Notes: generated from the letters alone by a model not told the origin. 34,499 nucleotides of DNA from an uncultured Spirochaeta sp. (GCA_913030605.1 CAJWEZ010000047.1:1-34499), one strand, 5' to 3'. Counted from the first letter of the stretch, positions 22,131 to 30,930 are shown. Numbers and translations are program-made.

Positions 22131-25100
22131 CTACGGCTCCACGACGGTGACCCCTGGTGGTGCGTCGACGCGTAGCGCGATCTCGCCGTCGGTGGTGCGC
22201 TCCCACGCCACGTGAACCGGCCCGTGGGGGGTGATCACCGATCCCCGCGCCCAGGTGATTCCGGGGGCCCGGGGGACGACCGAAATCGCGCGCCACGCGT
22301 CGGCTTCCCGCCGGACGCCAAGGACGAGTTCGGGGAGGTACCAGGCCGGGGCGGCGGACCAGGCGTGGCAGTAGCTGCGGGTGAGGCGGTCGGTGTAGAA
22401 CCCGCGAAACGTCTCCCAGCATGTGGTGCTTCCGGCGTCGAGCATCTCGCCCCAGCGCCGCCGGATGTCGTCCAGGATTTCCTCTTCTTCGCCTCGGTCG
22501 GCGAGCAGGCGATACAGAAAGAAGGACATGAACGGCGAACCGATCTGCACCACGCTTTTCGCCGGTCGGCGGATCGTCGCCAGGACTCGCGATCGCCGTT
22601 CGCGGGGTACGATCCCGGCGAGGAGGGCGATCACCTGCGTCTGGACGCTCACCACCTCAGACGGTTCACCGTCGGCGTGGATCGAGTCGCGGTAGGCGCC
22701 CCGCGCCTCGTCCCAGAAGCGGCGATTGATGCCGGCCTCGATGTCGGCGGCGGTGGCGCGCATCCGCCGTGGGATGGCGTCTCCGTCGGCCGAGTCCCGT
22801 CTGTGGCGCGAGAGCAGATCGGCGACGTCGCGCAGGGCCCAGGCGGCGAGCATATTCTGGTGGGCGATTACGCCGTGGTAGGGGGTGTCCATGGGGGCCC
22901 AGTCGAGCATGTTCCACGCCGAGATCTCGAGAAGTCCGTCGGCGTTCTGGTGACGTCGGATCGACTCGGCGGTTTCAACCAGCCACGGCTCCAGTTCCGA
23001 AACGACACCGGTGTCCCCGCTGTGCTCGACGTACTCGCCGCTGGCGATCATCCACAGCAACGCCCACGCGGTCAGTACCAGCGGCACCCCGGATGGGCCG
23101 TGACTCTCGGGGAACTCCGAGCGCAGCAGCGAGCGCGCCGCCACGAGGAGCGAGTTCCGGGCGAGGTCCCACGACCCGAACAGGACGTAGGAGAGCAGGG
23201 CGGTGTTTCGCGTGTCGCCGATCCACAGCGCCTGTTCGAACCCGGGGCAGTCGACGTAGGTGTCCTCCATACACAGCGCCACCGTTCGGCGGGAAGCGGA
23301 GAAGATCCGGGTGAGGCGGTCGTCGGAGCAGGCGAACGTCGCCTCCTGGGGCGTCGGGAACAGCCGTTCGCGGCACCGCAGCGCGTGGATCCGCACGGTG
23401 CCGCCGGTGGCGGGGTACGTCTTCGCGGGATACACCGCCGCGGGGTACACGGTGATCGTCAGGTACCGGAATCCGCGCCGCAGGGTCGACTCAAATCGGC
23501 CGCGGCCGGCGCCGGCGGTGTAGCGGCACCAGTTGTTGAGGTCGTCCGGCAGCTCGGGGCCATCGGATCGGTGGTATTCGTACGCCACCATGTCGAACCG
23601 CGTGCCCTCCGGTGCTTCGACGTCCAGTTCCAGAAACCCTGAGACCTCGTCGCCGAAGTCGAATTGGAGTTCAACCGGGGCGCCCTCGCGTACCGCGAAC
23701 TCCAGCGCCTCGCCACGCCACCCCCAGGGCGCCGCCGAAACCGGCGCGCGGAACTCCAGCGCCAGTTTGGCGTTGTCCCGGCATACCGCGTCGCCCGCGA
23801 TCGGTCGGTACCACTCGCCGTACGCACTCGAGGTTGCGAACGACACGAGCTCCTCCGGCGTCGAGACCGCCTGCAGTCGACGGTAGGCGCGGTGCAGCAG
23901 GTCCACCGAAAACCCGTCGGCGCACACGATGTTGCCGATCGCGGCGCTGTCGAAGGGACCGAAGGCGGCCACGCCGTCCTCGGTGAGCGGCGCCAGGGAA
24001 CCGAGCTCGACCGTTGCGGGCTCCGGTGGACCGGCCTCCAGTGGTCCGGGATCCGGTGAACCGGGCGCCGGATCCCCCGGGGTGTCTATCACCAGATCCA
24101 GCCAGAACCGCTGGTACGCGCCGCTCACGTCCACGAGCAGCAGGTTGGTTCCACGCCGCAGCGGTACCTCGACCGCGGGACTGTCGGCATCCAGCTCGTA
24201 CTCCTCACCGTTCACCCACAGGCGTTCGGTGACAAGCGGCCATCGGCGGTTTTTGCGGTACAACCGGACGCGGCGAGCCTCCGGCGACTCGAGCGCCACG
24301 GCGATCGCTCCCACCTGCAGCCGGTCCTCGGTGGTGCGGTCGCCGGGGAAGAACGCCTCGCGGAAGTCGATGGACAGGCAGAAGGGCTCCCGCCCCACGT
24401 GCCGCGCCGCCGTTACCGTCCACGCGTCCCGGACGGTCTCCCGCAGCGGCTGGGCGTCCATCGGAACGAACGCTGCGTCAGCCGGGACACCCGGTATGTT
24501 CCGCCGGGGAATCCCCATGGGACCGACGACGACCTCGGCACGTGCCGGGCCCAGAACCGCCGCCGGAACCCAGTCGCCGGACTCCTCCTGCACGAAGTGG
24601 AGACTCGGCGCGCGACGGGCGTCGAAGCGTTCCACAAAGGGCTGCGAGACGTTGATGCGTGGCGGGCCCGCGGCGAAGGCCGGGTGGATGGTGCAGGACC
24701 AGCGGTCGTCGGTCCCCACCACGAGATCCCCGGCGTGCAGTTCTGCCAGGAGTCCGCCGCGACCGGGCACGGAGCTCGAGGTCGCCGTGCCGATGGAGTG
24801 AACCAGCACCTCGATCGTGTTGGCGCCGGCGTGGAGCAGCCCGCCGACCGCGTGGCGTTCCACCGGCCGCCGCGCCGGCCAGTACCGCGGGGGGCCGTCG
24901 CCGACGCGCGTTCCGTTGACCCACAGCGTGTAGCGGGAATCCGCCGTGATCAGAATCGCGGCGTTGGTGGCGTTGGTGGCGTTGGTGGCGTTGGTGGCGT
25001 TGGTGGCGTGAGTGGCGTGAGTGGCGTGAACGGCGTGAGCGGCGTGGGCGGCATCGGCTGCGCCACCGGCACCGCCGGCCGATGCGCCCGCCGGCAGCTC

Positions 25101-25202
25101 AACCGTCCGTCGGAAGAGCACGCGCATGTCGAGCTCGTCGCCGGCGAGCTGTGGATGCCAGATCCACCGCGCCGCGGGTGAGAAGGGGCTGTGACTCTCC
25201 AT
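22131..25202 (-). CDS. GH78 alpha-L-rhamnosidase with a low-complexity repeat insertion
   Basis: This 1023-residue enzyme releases terminal alpha-L-rhamnose from glycans or glycosides. Seen: N-terminal sandwich domain (ARWIWHP, YTLWVNGTRVGDGPPRYWP at about 91-110), and further beta domains with WVNGEEYELD. The (alpha/alpha)6 barrel carries DCPGFEQALWIGD (651-663), aligning with the family pattern: Asp651, Glu656 (general acid) and Asp663. WE at 929-930 supplies Glu930 as likely general base. All catalytic positions are kept. No signal peptide is visible, so it is probably cytoplasmic and acts on imported oligosaccharides. Residues about 36-82 are Ala/Gly/His/Thr/Asn low complexity encoded by a 9-bp repeat. 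AAGGAG lies 5 nt before the ATG, 14 nt after the permease stop; it is the last gene of the CUT1 operon. Confidence 0.95.
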   Translation of the reverse strand: MESHSPFSPAARWIWHPQLAGDELDMRVLFRRTVELPAGASAGGAGGAADAAHAAHAVHATHATHATNATNATNATNATNAAILITADSRYTLWVNGTRVGDGPPRYWPARRPVERHAVGGLLHAGANTIEVLVHSIGTATSSSVPGRGGLLAELHAGDLVVGTDDRWSCTIHPAFAAGPPRINVSQPFVERFDARRAPSLHFVQEESGDWVPAAVLGPARAEVVVGPMGIPRRNIPGVPADAAFVPMDAQPLRETVRDAWTVTAARHVGREPFCLSIDFREAFFPGDRTTEDRLQVGAIAVALESPEARRVRLYRKNRRWPLVTERLWVNGEEYELDADSPAVEVPLRRGTNLLLVDVSGAYQRFWLDLVIDTPGDPAPGSPDPGPLEAGPPEPATVELGSLAPLTEDGVAAFGPFDSAAIGNIVCADGFSVDLLHRAYRRLQAVSTPEELVSFATSSAYGEWYRPIAGDAVCRDNAKLALEFRAPVSAAPWGWRGEALEFAVREGAPVELQFDFGDEVSGFLELDVEAPEGTRFDMVAYEYHRSDGPELPDDLNNWCRYTAGAGRGRFESTLRRGFRYLTITVYPAAVYPAKTYPATGGTVRIHALRCRERLFPTPQEATFACSDDRLTRIFSASRRTVALCMEDTYVDCPGFEQALWIGDTRNTALLSYVLFGSWDLARNSLLVAARSLLRSEFPESHGPSGVPLVLTAWALLWMIASGEYVEHSGDTGVVSELEPWLVETAESIRRHQNADGLLEISAWNMLDWAPMDTPYHGVIAHQNMLAAWALRDVADLLSRHRRDSADGDAIPRRMRATAADIEAGINRRFWDEARGAYRDSIHADGEPSEVVSVQTQVIALLAGIVPRERRSRVLATIRRPAKSVVQIGSPFMSFFLYRLLADRGEEEEILDDIRRRWGEMLDAGSTTCWETFRGFYTDRLTRSYCHAWSAAPAWYLPELVLGVRREADAWRAISVVPRAPGITWARGSVITPHGPVHVAWERTTDGEIALRVDAPPGVTVVEP
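24961..25050. repeat. 9-bp tandem repeat inside the GH78 gene, ten units
   Basis: Plus-strand units: GCGTTGGTG five times (24961-25005), GCGTGAGTG twice, then GCGTGAACG, GCGTGAGCG and GCGTGGGCG. On the coding strand these encode T-N-A and x-H-A triplets. The unit is a multiple of 3, so slippage changes protein length without a frameshift. The identical copies lie at one end and the diverged copies at the other. Confidence 0.95.
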
Positions 25203-25216
25203 GGGGGCTCCTTCGA

Positions 25217-26071
25217 CTATTCCTTCATCGATCCGGCGGTGAGGCCGGCGACGAGCTGCTCACTGAAGAGGAAGAACACCACGATCACCGGCACCAGGGC
25301 GATGGTGGCGGCGGTAAACACGAGGTGCCAGTTGGCCAGGAAGTTGCTCAGATACCGGAAGATCGCCAGTGTGAGCGTGCGCACCTCTCGCCGGGTCAGG
25401 AAGACCAGGGGCATATAGAAGTCGTTCCAGATCAGCACGAACTGGATGATGCCCACGGTGGAGAGCACCGGCTTGGACATCGGCAGCATGATCTGAACGA
25501 AGATGCGGAACTCGCCGGCACCGTCGATGCGCGCGGATTCGTACAACGCGTAGGGCAGCGTCCGGAAGAACTTGGAGAAGATGAACACCGCCAGCGACAT
25601 GTTCGCGGTGTAGATGAGGATCATCCCCAGGAACGTGTTCGTGAGCCCCAGGGTTCGGATGATGATGAAGATCGGCAGGATGCCAAGCTGGATCGGGAAC
25701 ATCGTCCCCAGCAGGAAGTACACCTGCAGGGCGTCGCGGCCGCGAAAGCGGTAGCGCGAGAGGCCGTAGGCGGTCATGGATGCGAAGAACAGCAGCGATG
25801 TCAGCGCCAGCCCCGACAAAACGACACTGTTCATGAAGTACCGGATGAAGTTGTCCTCCACCAGGACCGTCACGTAGTTCTCCAGGGTGAAGGCGTGGGG
25901 AAAGCCCATGATGTTGTTGATCAGCTCGCCGCGCGTCTTGAACGACGAGAGCATGACGTTGGGGATCAGAAACAGCGCGATGAGGCAGTACAGCGTCAGC
26001 ACCACCACGATCGCCACGGTGAACGGCGTTCGTGAGGCGCGGATTCGATCAAGGTACGTTCGGCGTGCCAT
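25217..26071 (-). CDS. CUT1 sugar ABC transporter permease 2 (MalG-like)
   Basis: This 284-residue inner-membrane permease starts at 26071 (MARRTYLDRIRASRTP), with AGGAGGG 5 nt upstream. Six hydrophobic segments are evident, and the EAA loop that docks the ATPase is ESARIDGAGEFRIFVQIMLPMSKP (about residues 186-209). The C-terminus ends in the family's typical V-x-G-x-x-x-G (LVAGLTAGSMKE). It pairs with the preceding permease (10-nt gap) to import an oligosaccharide. No ATPase gene accompanies them, so a shared MsmX/MsmK-like ATPase encoded elsewhere is expected. Confidence 0.93.
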   Translation of the reverse strand: MARRTYLDRIRASRTPFTVAIVVVLTLYCLIALFLIPNVMLSSFKTRGELINNIMGFPHAFTLENYVTVLVEDNFIRYFMNSVVLSGLALTSLLFFASMTAYGLSRYRFRGRDALQVYFLLGTMFPIQLGILPIFIIIRTLGLTNTFLGMILIYTANMSLAVFIFSKFFRTLPYALYESARIDGAGEFRIFVQIMLPMSKPVLSTVGIIQFVLIWNDFYMPLVFLTRREVRTLTLAIFRYLSNFLANWHLVFTAATIALVPVIVVFFLFSEQLVAGLTAGSMKE

Positions 26072-26081
26072 GGAAGCCCTC

Positions 26082-26987
26082 CTACCGATTCTCGTAGCGC
26101 CTGAGGAAGGCGATCTGACCGACCGCCACCAGCAGAATGATGAAGAACAGCACCACGCTGATCGTGGCCCCGAAACCCATGGACGTCTCACCGAAGTACG
26201 CACCGCCGAAGGCGAAGCGATAGAAGAAGAGGTTCATGAAGTCCACCGAGTTGTCCACGCCGCCCTGCGAGCCGCCGACGATGTAGGGGATGTCGAACTG
26301 CACCATCGCCCAGATCGTTCCCAGGACGATGTTGTTGGTGAACGAGGGCAGGAGCGAGGGCACCACGATGTGGATGAAGCGCCGCCACCGCGACGCACCG
26401 TCGATGATCGACGCCTCGATGATCTCGCGGGGGATCTCCTTGAGGTTCGCCAGAAAGATCAGCATGCCCGCGCCGATCCCCTGCCACGCGATCACCCCCA
26501 CCATGAGCGGAAACGCGATGTCGGGGTTGCCGAACCACGCGCTGCGAAACTGCTCCAGGTTGAGCGCGTCGAAGATCGTGTTCAGGATCCCCAGGTTGGG
26601 GTCGAACACCAGGAGCGCAAAGAACCCGATAATGGTGGGGCTGATCACGTAGGGCAGAAAGACGATCAGCTGAAAGGCGCGGTACCCGCGAACCTTGATG
26701 TCGATCGAGTAGGCGATCAGCAACTGGATCGGCATGATGATGCACAGCACCGCCAGCACCATCTTTGCGTTGTTCCCCAGGGCGTTCCAGAACACCGAGG
26801 ACAGGCGCGGATTGGTGAACAGGGTGCGGTAGTTGTCGATGCCGACGAAGGTCATCGGCCCCAGGCCGGACCAGTCGAAGAAACTGTAGTAGATCGCCAC
26901 CAGCAGCGGCACGATCATGAAGGCGGTGTACAGGACAAAGCCGGGGAGTACAAACCCGATATACGGGCGGTTCTGAAGCAGCTTCAC
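26082..26987 (-). CDS. CUT1 sugar ABC transporter permease 1 (MalF/LplB-like)
   Basis: This protein has 301 residues from the GTG at 26987 (VKLLQNRPYIGFVLPG), chosen because AAGGAT lies 6 nt upstream. An 18-residue extension would begin inside the intercistronic hairpin. Membrane segments include GFVLPGFVLYTAFMIVPLLV (TM1) and five more. The EAA loop is IEASIIDGASRWRRFIHIVVPSLLP (about residues 195-219). It forms the channel heterodimer with the next permease. It is downstream of the binding protein, from which it is separated by a 16-bp perfect stem-loop. Confidence 0.92.
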   Translation of the reverse strand: MKLLQNRPYIGFVLPGFVLYTAFMIVPLLVAIYYSFFDWSGLGPMTFVGIDNYRTLFTNPRLSSVFWNALGNNAKMVLAVLCIIMPIQLLIAYSIDIKVRGYRAFQLIVFLPYVISPTIIGFFALLVFDPNLGILNTIFDALNLEQFRSAWFGNPDIAFPLMVGVIAWQGIGAGMLIFLANLKEIPREIIEASIIDGASRWRRFIHIVVPSLLPSFTNNIVLGTIWAMVQFDIPYIVGGSQGGVDNSVDFMNLFFYRFAFGGAYFGETSMGFGATISVVLFFIILLVAVGQIAFLRRYENR

Positions 26988-27007
26988 CGAATATCCTTTT
27001 GCAAAAC

Positions 27008-27046
27008 GGGCCGTGGTTCCCGGACGAATTCCGGGAACCACGGCCC
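27008..27046 (-). promoter_or_regulatory. Intercistronic stem-loop between CUT1 binding protein and permease genes
   Basis: GGGCCGTGGTTCCCGG (27008-27023) and its exact complement (27031-27046) form a perfect 16-bp stem with a 7-nt loop, followed on the minus strand by GTTTTGC. It lies between the binding-protein stop and the permease GTG, comparable to the malE-malF intercistronic element, and should favour binding-protein mRNA accumulation. Confidence 0.8.
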
Positions 27047-27068
27047 CGACGCATCTGCGCCGACTGGC

Positions 27069-28325
27069 TTACATCTCCATTTCCGCGTCCAGCGACTCCA
27101 GGAACGCCGCCGGCGACAGGCTGCCGGACAGGACCCGGACGTTGTCCTCCTCCCAGATGCGCGTGGGCGTTCCGCCGTCGGCGGCGTACTGGCCCAGGAT
27201 CGTGTAGAAGGAGTTCACCTGAAAGTCGTTGTCCACGATCTCGCTCACCAGGCGGTCGTCGGTGGTGACACCCGGGAGACCCGGAACGTCGCCGAGCTGG
27301 TCAACCCAGATCTGCTGCGACTCCACCGAGGTCAGGTACTGCGCCAGGCGGATCGCCTCCTCCGGGTGCTCGGTACCGGAGTACACGCTGAAGCCGGTGG
27401 CAAAGGTCACGACCATCGGTTCGCGGCCGTCACGGGTCGGGATCTGAAACGCGCCGATGTTCATCTCGGGGTTGTTCTGCTGAAGGGTCGCCGCGTTCCA
27501 GCTGCCGGTGATCGTCATGGCGGCATCGCCGCGGGAGAACGCCAGGAGCTGTCCGCCCTCGTCCATGCCGAGATACCCGTCGCCGTAGTAGCCCGCCTCG
27601 CCCCATTCGATCATCTTGTCGAGGGCCGCCTCCACGCGGGGGTCGGTGACCGGCGCCTCGCCGGCGGTGGCCTCCGCGATCCAGTCCGGGGCCATCGCCG
27701 CAAGGATCGGCTCGAAGTGGAAGAGGATGCTCCAGGTGAAACGACCGCCGAGCGACACGGGAATCACATCCTCCTGGCTCAGGTCCGCCAGCAGCTGCTC
27801 GAACTCGCCGAAAGTCTCCGGCACGCTCAGGCCGAACTCGTCGAACATGTCCTTGTTGTAGTACACCGCCCGGGTGCCGATCGTGGCGCCGGGGGTCAGG
27901 TAGACCGATCCGTCCACGGTGGTCATGTCCACCGCCAGCTGCGGGTAGTCGGACAGGTCAAGCTCGTCGGTGAGGTCCATCACCGCTCCCTGCCGCACCA
28001 AGTTGGGCAGGTCGGTAGTCGCCGTGCCGTTGGTCCAGAAGAGGTCCGGTGCCTCACCCGCCTGAATCGCCGTGGACAGCAGTGCGTAGTACTGGTCCGG
28101 CGTCTTGATCTCGTACTCCACCCGGATGTCCGGGTTCTGCGCCATGAAGTTCTCCAGCGTCGCCGCCAGGGGCGCCTCGAACTGCGGGGTGTGCTCCCAC
28201 ACCAGCAGTGTCGTGGGCTCGTCGGAGCCGCCGGACTCCTGGGAGCCGGACGCGAACGCCGTGCCCCCCAGCACCAGCAGCATCGCCAGGGTGAGCGCCA
28301 GCTTTCTGACCATCGTGTGCATCAT
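27069..28325 (-). CDS. CUT1 extracellular oligosaccharide-binding protein (SBP family 1)
   Basis: This 418-residue protein starts at ATG 28325 with AAGGAGG 7 nt upstream. The signal peptide (VRKLALTLAMLLVLGGTAFA) is followed by SGSQESGG, the same mature start as the CUT2 binding protein; there is no Cys, so it is not a classical lipoprotein. SBP-family-1 features: LLVWEHTPQFEAPLAATLENF (about residues 40-60), APDLFWTNG (about 93-101), AVYYNKDMFDEFGL (about 154-167), and GDAAMTITGSWNAATLQQ (about 263-280). Aromatic Trp/Tyr residues are likely sugar-stacking contacts. Together with the two permeases it should import rhamnose-containing or related oligosaccharides, inferred from the GH78 neighbour. 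Confidence 0.94.
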   Translation of the reverse strand: MMHTMVRKLALTLAMLLVLGGTAFASGSQESGGSDEPTTLLVWEHTPQFEAPLAATLENFMAQNPDIRVEYEIKTPDQYYALLSTAIQAGEAPDLFWTNGTATTDLPNLVRQGAVMDLTDELDLSDYPQLAVDMTTVDGSVYLTPGATIGTRAVYYNKDMFDEFGLSVPETFGEFEQLLADLSQEDVIPVSLGGRFTWSILFHFEPILAAMAPDWIAEATAGEAPVTDPRVEAALDKMIEWGEAGYYGDGYLGMDEGGQLLAFSRGDAAMTITGSWNAATLQQNNPEMNIGAFQIPTRDGREPMVVTFATGFSVYSGTEHPEEAIRLAQYLTSVESQQIWVDQLGDVPGLPGVTTDDRLVSEIVDNDFQVNSFYTILGQYAADGGTPTRIWEEDNVRVLSGSLSPAAFLESLDAEMEM

Positions 28326-28436
28326 CGTGCATCCTCCTTCTTTCTGTTTCGAGCAGTCTGTGCCCGCCTTGGCGGGGCGTCGATGTCACCGGATACGCGA
28401 ATCAAGCACCACCTTGCGGCACCCGCGAGAAGTCGG

Positions 28437-28497
28437 GGCGCCGCGACCAGCACAATCGTCGTCGAAACGTTCACCACATTCAGGTGGTCGCGGCGCC
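28437..28497 (-). repeat. 13-bp perfect inverted repeat spanning the end of the putative glycosidase gene
   Basis: GGCGCCGCGACCA (28437-28449) and TGGTCGCGGCGCC (28485-28497) are exact complements separated by 35 nt; the glycosidase stop codon lies in the loop. No T tract follows. The remaining gap to the binding-protein start (to 28325) shows no convincing promoter by eye. It may be an mRNA processing or stabilising structure. Confidence 0.7.
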
Positions 28498-30927
28498 GTA
28501 GCGCGCCAGTGCCGTACCCAGCAGCCCGAACTGGTCGGTCAGCAGGCCCTCGTACCCGCACGGCCGGTCGTCCCAGTACCGCCAGTCTACGCCGCTCTGG
28601 TTGCCGCCGAAGGTCAGCCCCGCGGCCAGACCGCGGCACAGCGTCTCCAGCAGGTCATCGGCCTCCGCGGTCAGGCCCACCGCGTACAGCCCGTTCAGAA
28701 CATGGCGCGTCTGGGCGTGGGTCCGGCCGCCGTTCTGATAGTAGCCCATCGGAAAGCCGTACATGATGTCGGCGCGGTCGGCGTCGGGGATGTTCCACAG
28801 GTTTCCCGGCAGCCCCAGCTCCGCCGACGGCACGCCCACCCGCTCCATCTCCGCGAGCAGCCGCTCCAGCATCGATCGCCCGGTCTCCCGGTCCACCACC
28901 CCGGCGGCCACCGCCGCCCCGTTGAGCTGGGGAAATGCGTAGTCGTGGAGCCGCCCCTCCAGGCACCGCCACCCGGCGAGCCAGCCCGTCTCGGGGTTGT
29001 AGAACGTGTCGTGGTAGACCGCCTTGAGGGCCGCGGCCCACTCGGTGAGGAACGCCGCGGTCTCACGATCGTCCAGTGCCTCGAGACTCGGTGCCAGGCG
29101 TTGCAGGGCGTCGTAGAGCAGGGCGTTTGAGAACGCATCCTTCCACCCGAAGGAGAGCACATCGAGCCAGCACGTACTCCACTGCCCCGAGCCGCTCACC
29201 CCGGTGCGGTACGGACTCTCGATCAGCCCGTCGTTGTCCAGATCGCGGGTTTTCATCTCACGGATCTTGTCCCGAATCCGGTCCATCCACGGCGGTGCCC
29301 ACTCCCGGCCTTCCGGTGTGGCGACCCACTGCGCGAGACCCAGCAGGGCGGCGGTCCCGGTCATGAGGTACTCGTCCTCCGCCGGGTGGGCGGAATCGTC
29401 CTGCCGCAGCGTGCCGCTGGCGTAACCGGGACCGCCGTCCAGCCAGCGCTCAAGAGAGTAGCGCAGGAAGAGCGAGGCGGGCAGGCCGCCGCCGACCTCG
29501 CCCGCCCGCAGCGTCACCTCCGCCCAGTTGTCCATACAGATCGGGCAGTGGATCGAGGCGCCGTTGTTGCTGAGCGTCCCCGTGTCGGGGCGGAACGTAA
29601 TCGCCGTATGCAGTGTACGCCGCAGCGCATCCCGCACCGCCGTCGGTGCGTCGTCGGCCAGGGAAACCTCCGGCACCACCCGCCGAAACGTGATCCGCGC
29701 CGAATGAGCCCCCGCCGACAGAACCACTTCACCCGCCGCACCGGGGCGCTCCGCCAGTTTTACCTCCACCACGCAGCGGTTGGCGGGGCGATCGGTATCC
29801 CAGCGCAGCAGCACATCGGGACAGTCGCTTTCAATGAGGATCGACCCGTATCGCGGTGCGTGCAGCACCGCCGGCAGGCGAACGAGGCCCGTCCTGCCGT
29901 GGCGGGTCACCGTGCCCAGGAGCGAGACAACCGACACGCGGGTGTCGAAGGTGAATCGCCACAGCGCGCTCTCCCACAGCGGCACCTCCTCCGCCACCCG
30001 TGTCTCCGCCTGCAGCACAAGACCGTCGTCGTCGCCGGACCACGTAAGCCGGCAGTCCGCCGCCCCGTCTGCGAGGCGCAAATCGTAGTGCACCGCCCCG
30101 TCGTCGACACCGGCGTGCCCGTCCACGGCGCAGCGCACCGTCTCGTCCACCCACGGCGACGCGCCCACCGGCGAGGCGAACAGACCCTGGTGGACCGCCC
30201 CCGCCGGCGTGGCCAGGAGCGACTCCCGCGGTGCGGTTGAATCCTCCGTGTGGCATACAAAGGACGTCGCCGCGGGGCGACTCTTCATGAGCGAGAGCTC
30301 CAGGCCACCGCCGGAGACGGTCCACGCCCCGGCGACGAGCGCGTCGGGCCCGCGCGCATTCCCGGACGTCCCGTCCCGGCGGTCGCAGGATCCGTCGTCG
30401 GCGTCCGGGTCCAGGAGGCGCTGGTACTGTGGCGCCGCCGTCAGCGGGTCCGCCTCCAGCACGAAGGCGTTCGCCGCGAGGTTCCACGGCGTCCACCATT
30501 CGTCGATCCCTGAACGGCGAATCTCGAACAGGGCACCGGAGGCGGTCTCCCCGCTCAGGTCGATCCAGCGGACCTCGTCGATACCCACCGGTTGCGGCAG
30601 GTCCTGCAGGTATCGAACCTCGTGCCAGGAGCCGTCGCGGAACACCAGCACCCGCAGATCCACCACCCAGTCGTGGTCCTGTCTGCTACCGCACTTGTGA
30701 TAGCCCGGCCCGCTGCGCAGGCCCAGCCGCCGCAACGTCACCGGCCCGTGGGGGCGAAAACTCATGGCGTGGACGATGCGCCGCGCCGGGGCACCGGCGC
30801 GGCGCTCCTCCTCGGTCGGCGTGACCCACATGCTCTGGCAGCGTCCGAACCGCACGTGTGAAAAGAGGTCGCCCATGGGGGGCTCCAGGTCCAGAACCCG
30901 GAGCGCGTCTGTCGTCTGTTCCAGCAA
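28480..30927 (-). CDS. Unrecognised 815-residue protein, putative (alpha/alpha)6-barrel glycosidase
   Basis: The TTG start at 30927 is chosen because AGGAGGG lies 6 nt upstream; there is no signal peptide. The N-terminal half (about 1-430) is beta-rich. The C-terminal half (about 450-815) has the helix-pair pattern of six-hairpin glycosidases: DNWAEVTLRAGE, DLDNDGLIESPYRTG (about 561-575), STCWLDVLSFGWKDAF, FYNPETGWLAGW and YYQNGGRTHAQTRHVLNGLY (about 728-747). The DLDNDGLIES motif recalls GH63/GH116-type enzymes, and acidic residues there and the Trp-Asp in GVDWRYWDDRP could be catalytic, but I cannot assign a family. Its position between the YesN-like regulator and the CUT1 transporter, with GH78 in the same operon, supports carbohydrate degradation. 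Confidence 0.72.
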   Translation of the reverse strand: MLEQTTDALRVLDLEPPMGDLFSHVRFGRCQSMWVTPTEEERRAGAPARRIVHAMSFRPHGPVTLRRLGLRSGPGYHKCGSRQDHDWVVDLRVLVFRDGSWHEVRYLQDLPQPVGIDEVRWIDLSGETASGALFEIRRSGIDEWWTPWNLAANAFVLEADPLTAAPQYQRLLDPDADDGSCDRRDGTSGNARGPDALVAGAWTVSGGGLELSLMKSRPAATSFVCHTEDSTAPRESLLATPAGAVHQGLFASPVGASPWVDETVRCAVDGHAGVDDGAVHYDLRLADGAADCRLTWSGDDDGLVLQAETRVAEEVPLWESALWRFTFDTRVSVVSLLGTVTRHGRTGLVRLPAVLHAPRYGSILIESDCPDVLLRWDTDRPANRCVVEVKLAERPGAAGEVVLSAGAHSARITFRRVVPEVSLADDAPTAVRDALRRTLHTAITFRPDTGTLSNNGASIHCPICMDNWAEVTLRAGEVGGGLPASLFLRYSLERWLDGGPGYASGTLRQDDSAHPAEDEYLMTGTAALLGLAQWVATPEGREWAPPWMDRIRDKIREMKTRDLDNDGLIESPYRTGVSGSGQWSTCWLDVLSFGWKDAFSNALLYDALQRLAPSLEALDDRETAAFLTEWAAALKAVYHDTFYNPETGWLAGWRCLEGRLHDYAFPQLNGAAVAAGVVDRETGRSMLERLLAEMERVGVPSAELGLPGNLWNIPDADRADIMYGFPMGYYQNGGRTHAQTRHVLNGLYAVGLTAEADDLLETLCRGLAAGLTFGGNQSGVDWRYWDDRPCGYEGLLTDQFGLLGTALARYGAATT

Positions 30928-30930
30928 CGT

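Noticed and set aside
20623..22215. A 530-codon plus-strand open frame opposite the ROK gene
   Set aside because: Arg/His/Asp-rich antisense composition and no recognisable domain.
25006..25050. Repeated N-A-T triplets in the rhamnosidase as N-glycosylation sequons
   Set aside because: The enzyme has no signal peptide and bacteria rarely use this sequon. The triplets simply follow from the DNA repeat.
25887..28766. A 959-codon plus-strand open frame opposite the CUT1 genes
   Set aside because: Antisense shadow of binding protein and permease genes; no family motif and no ribosome site.
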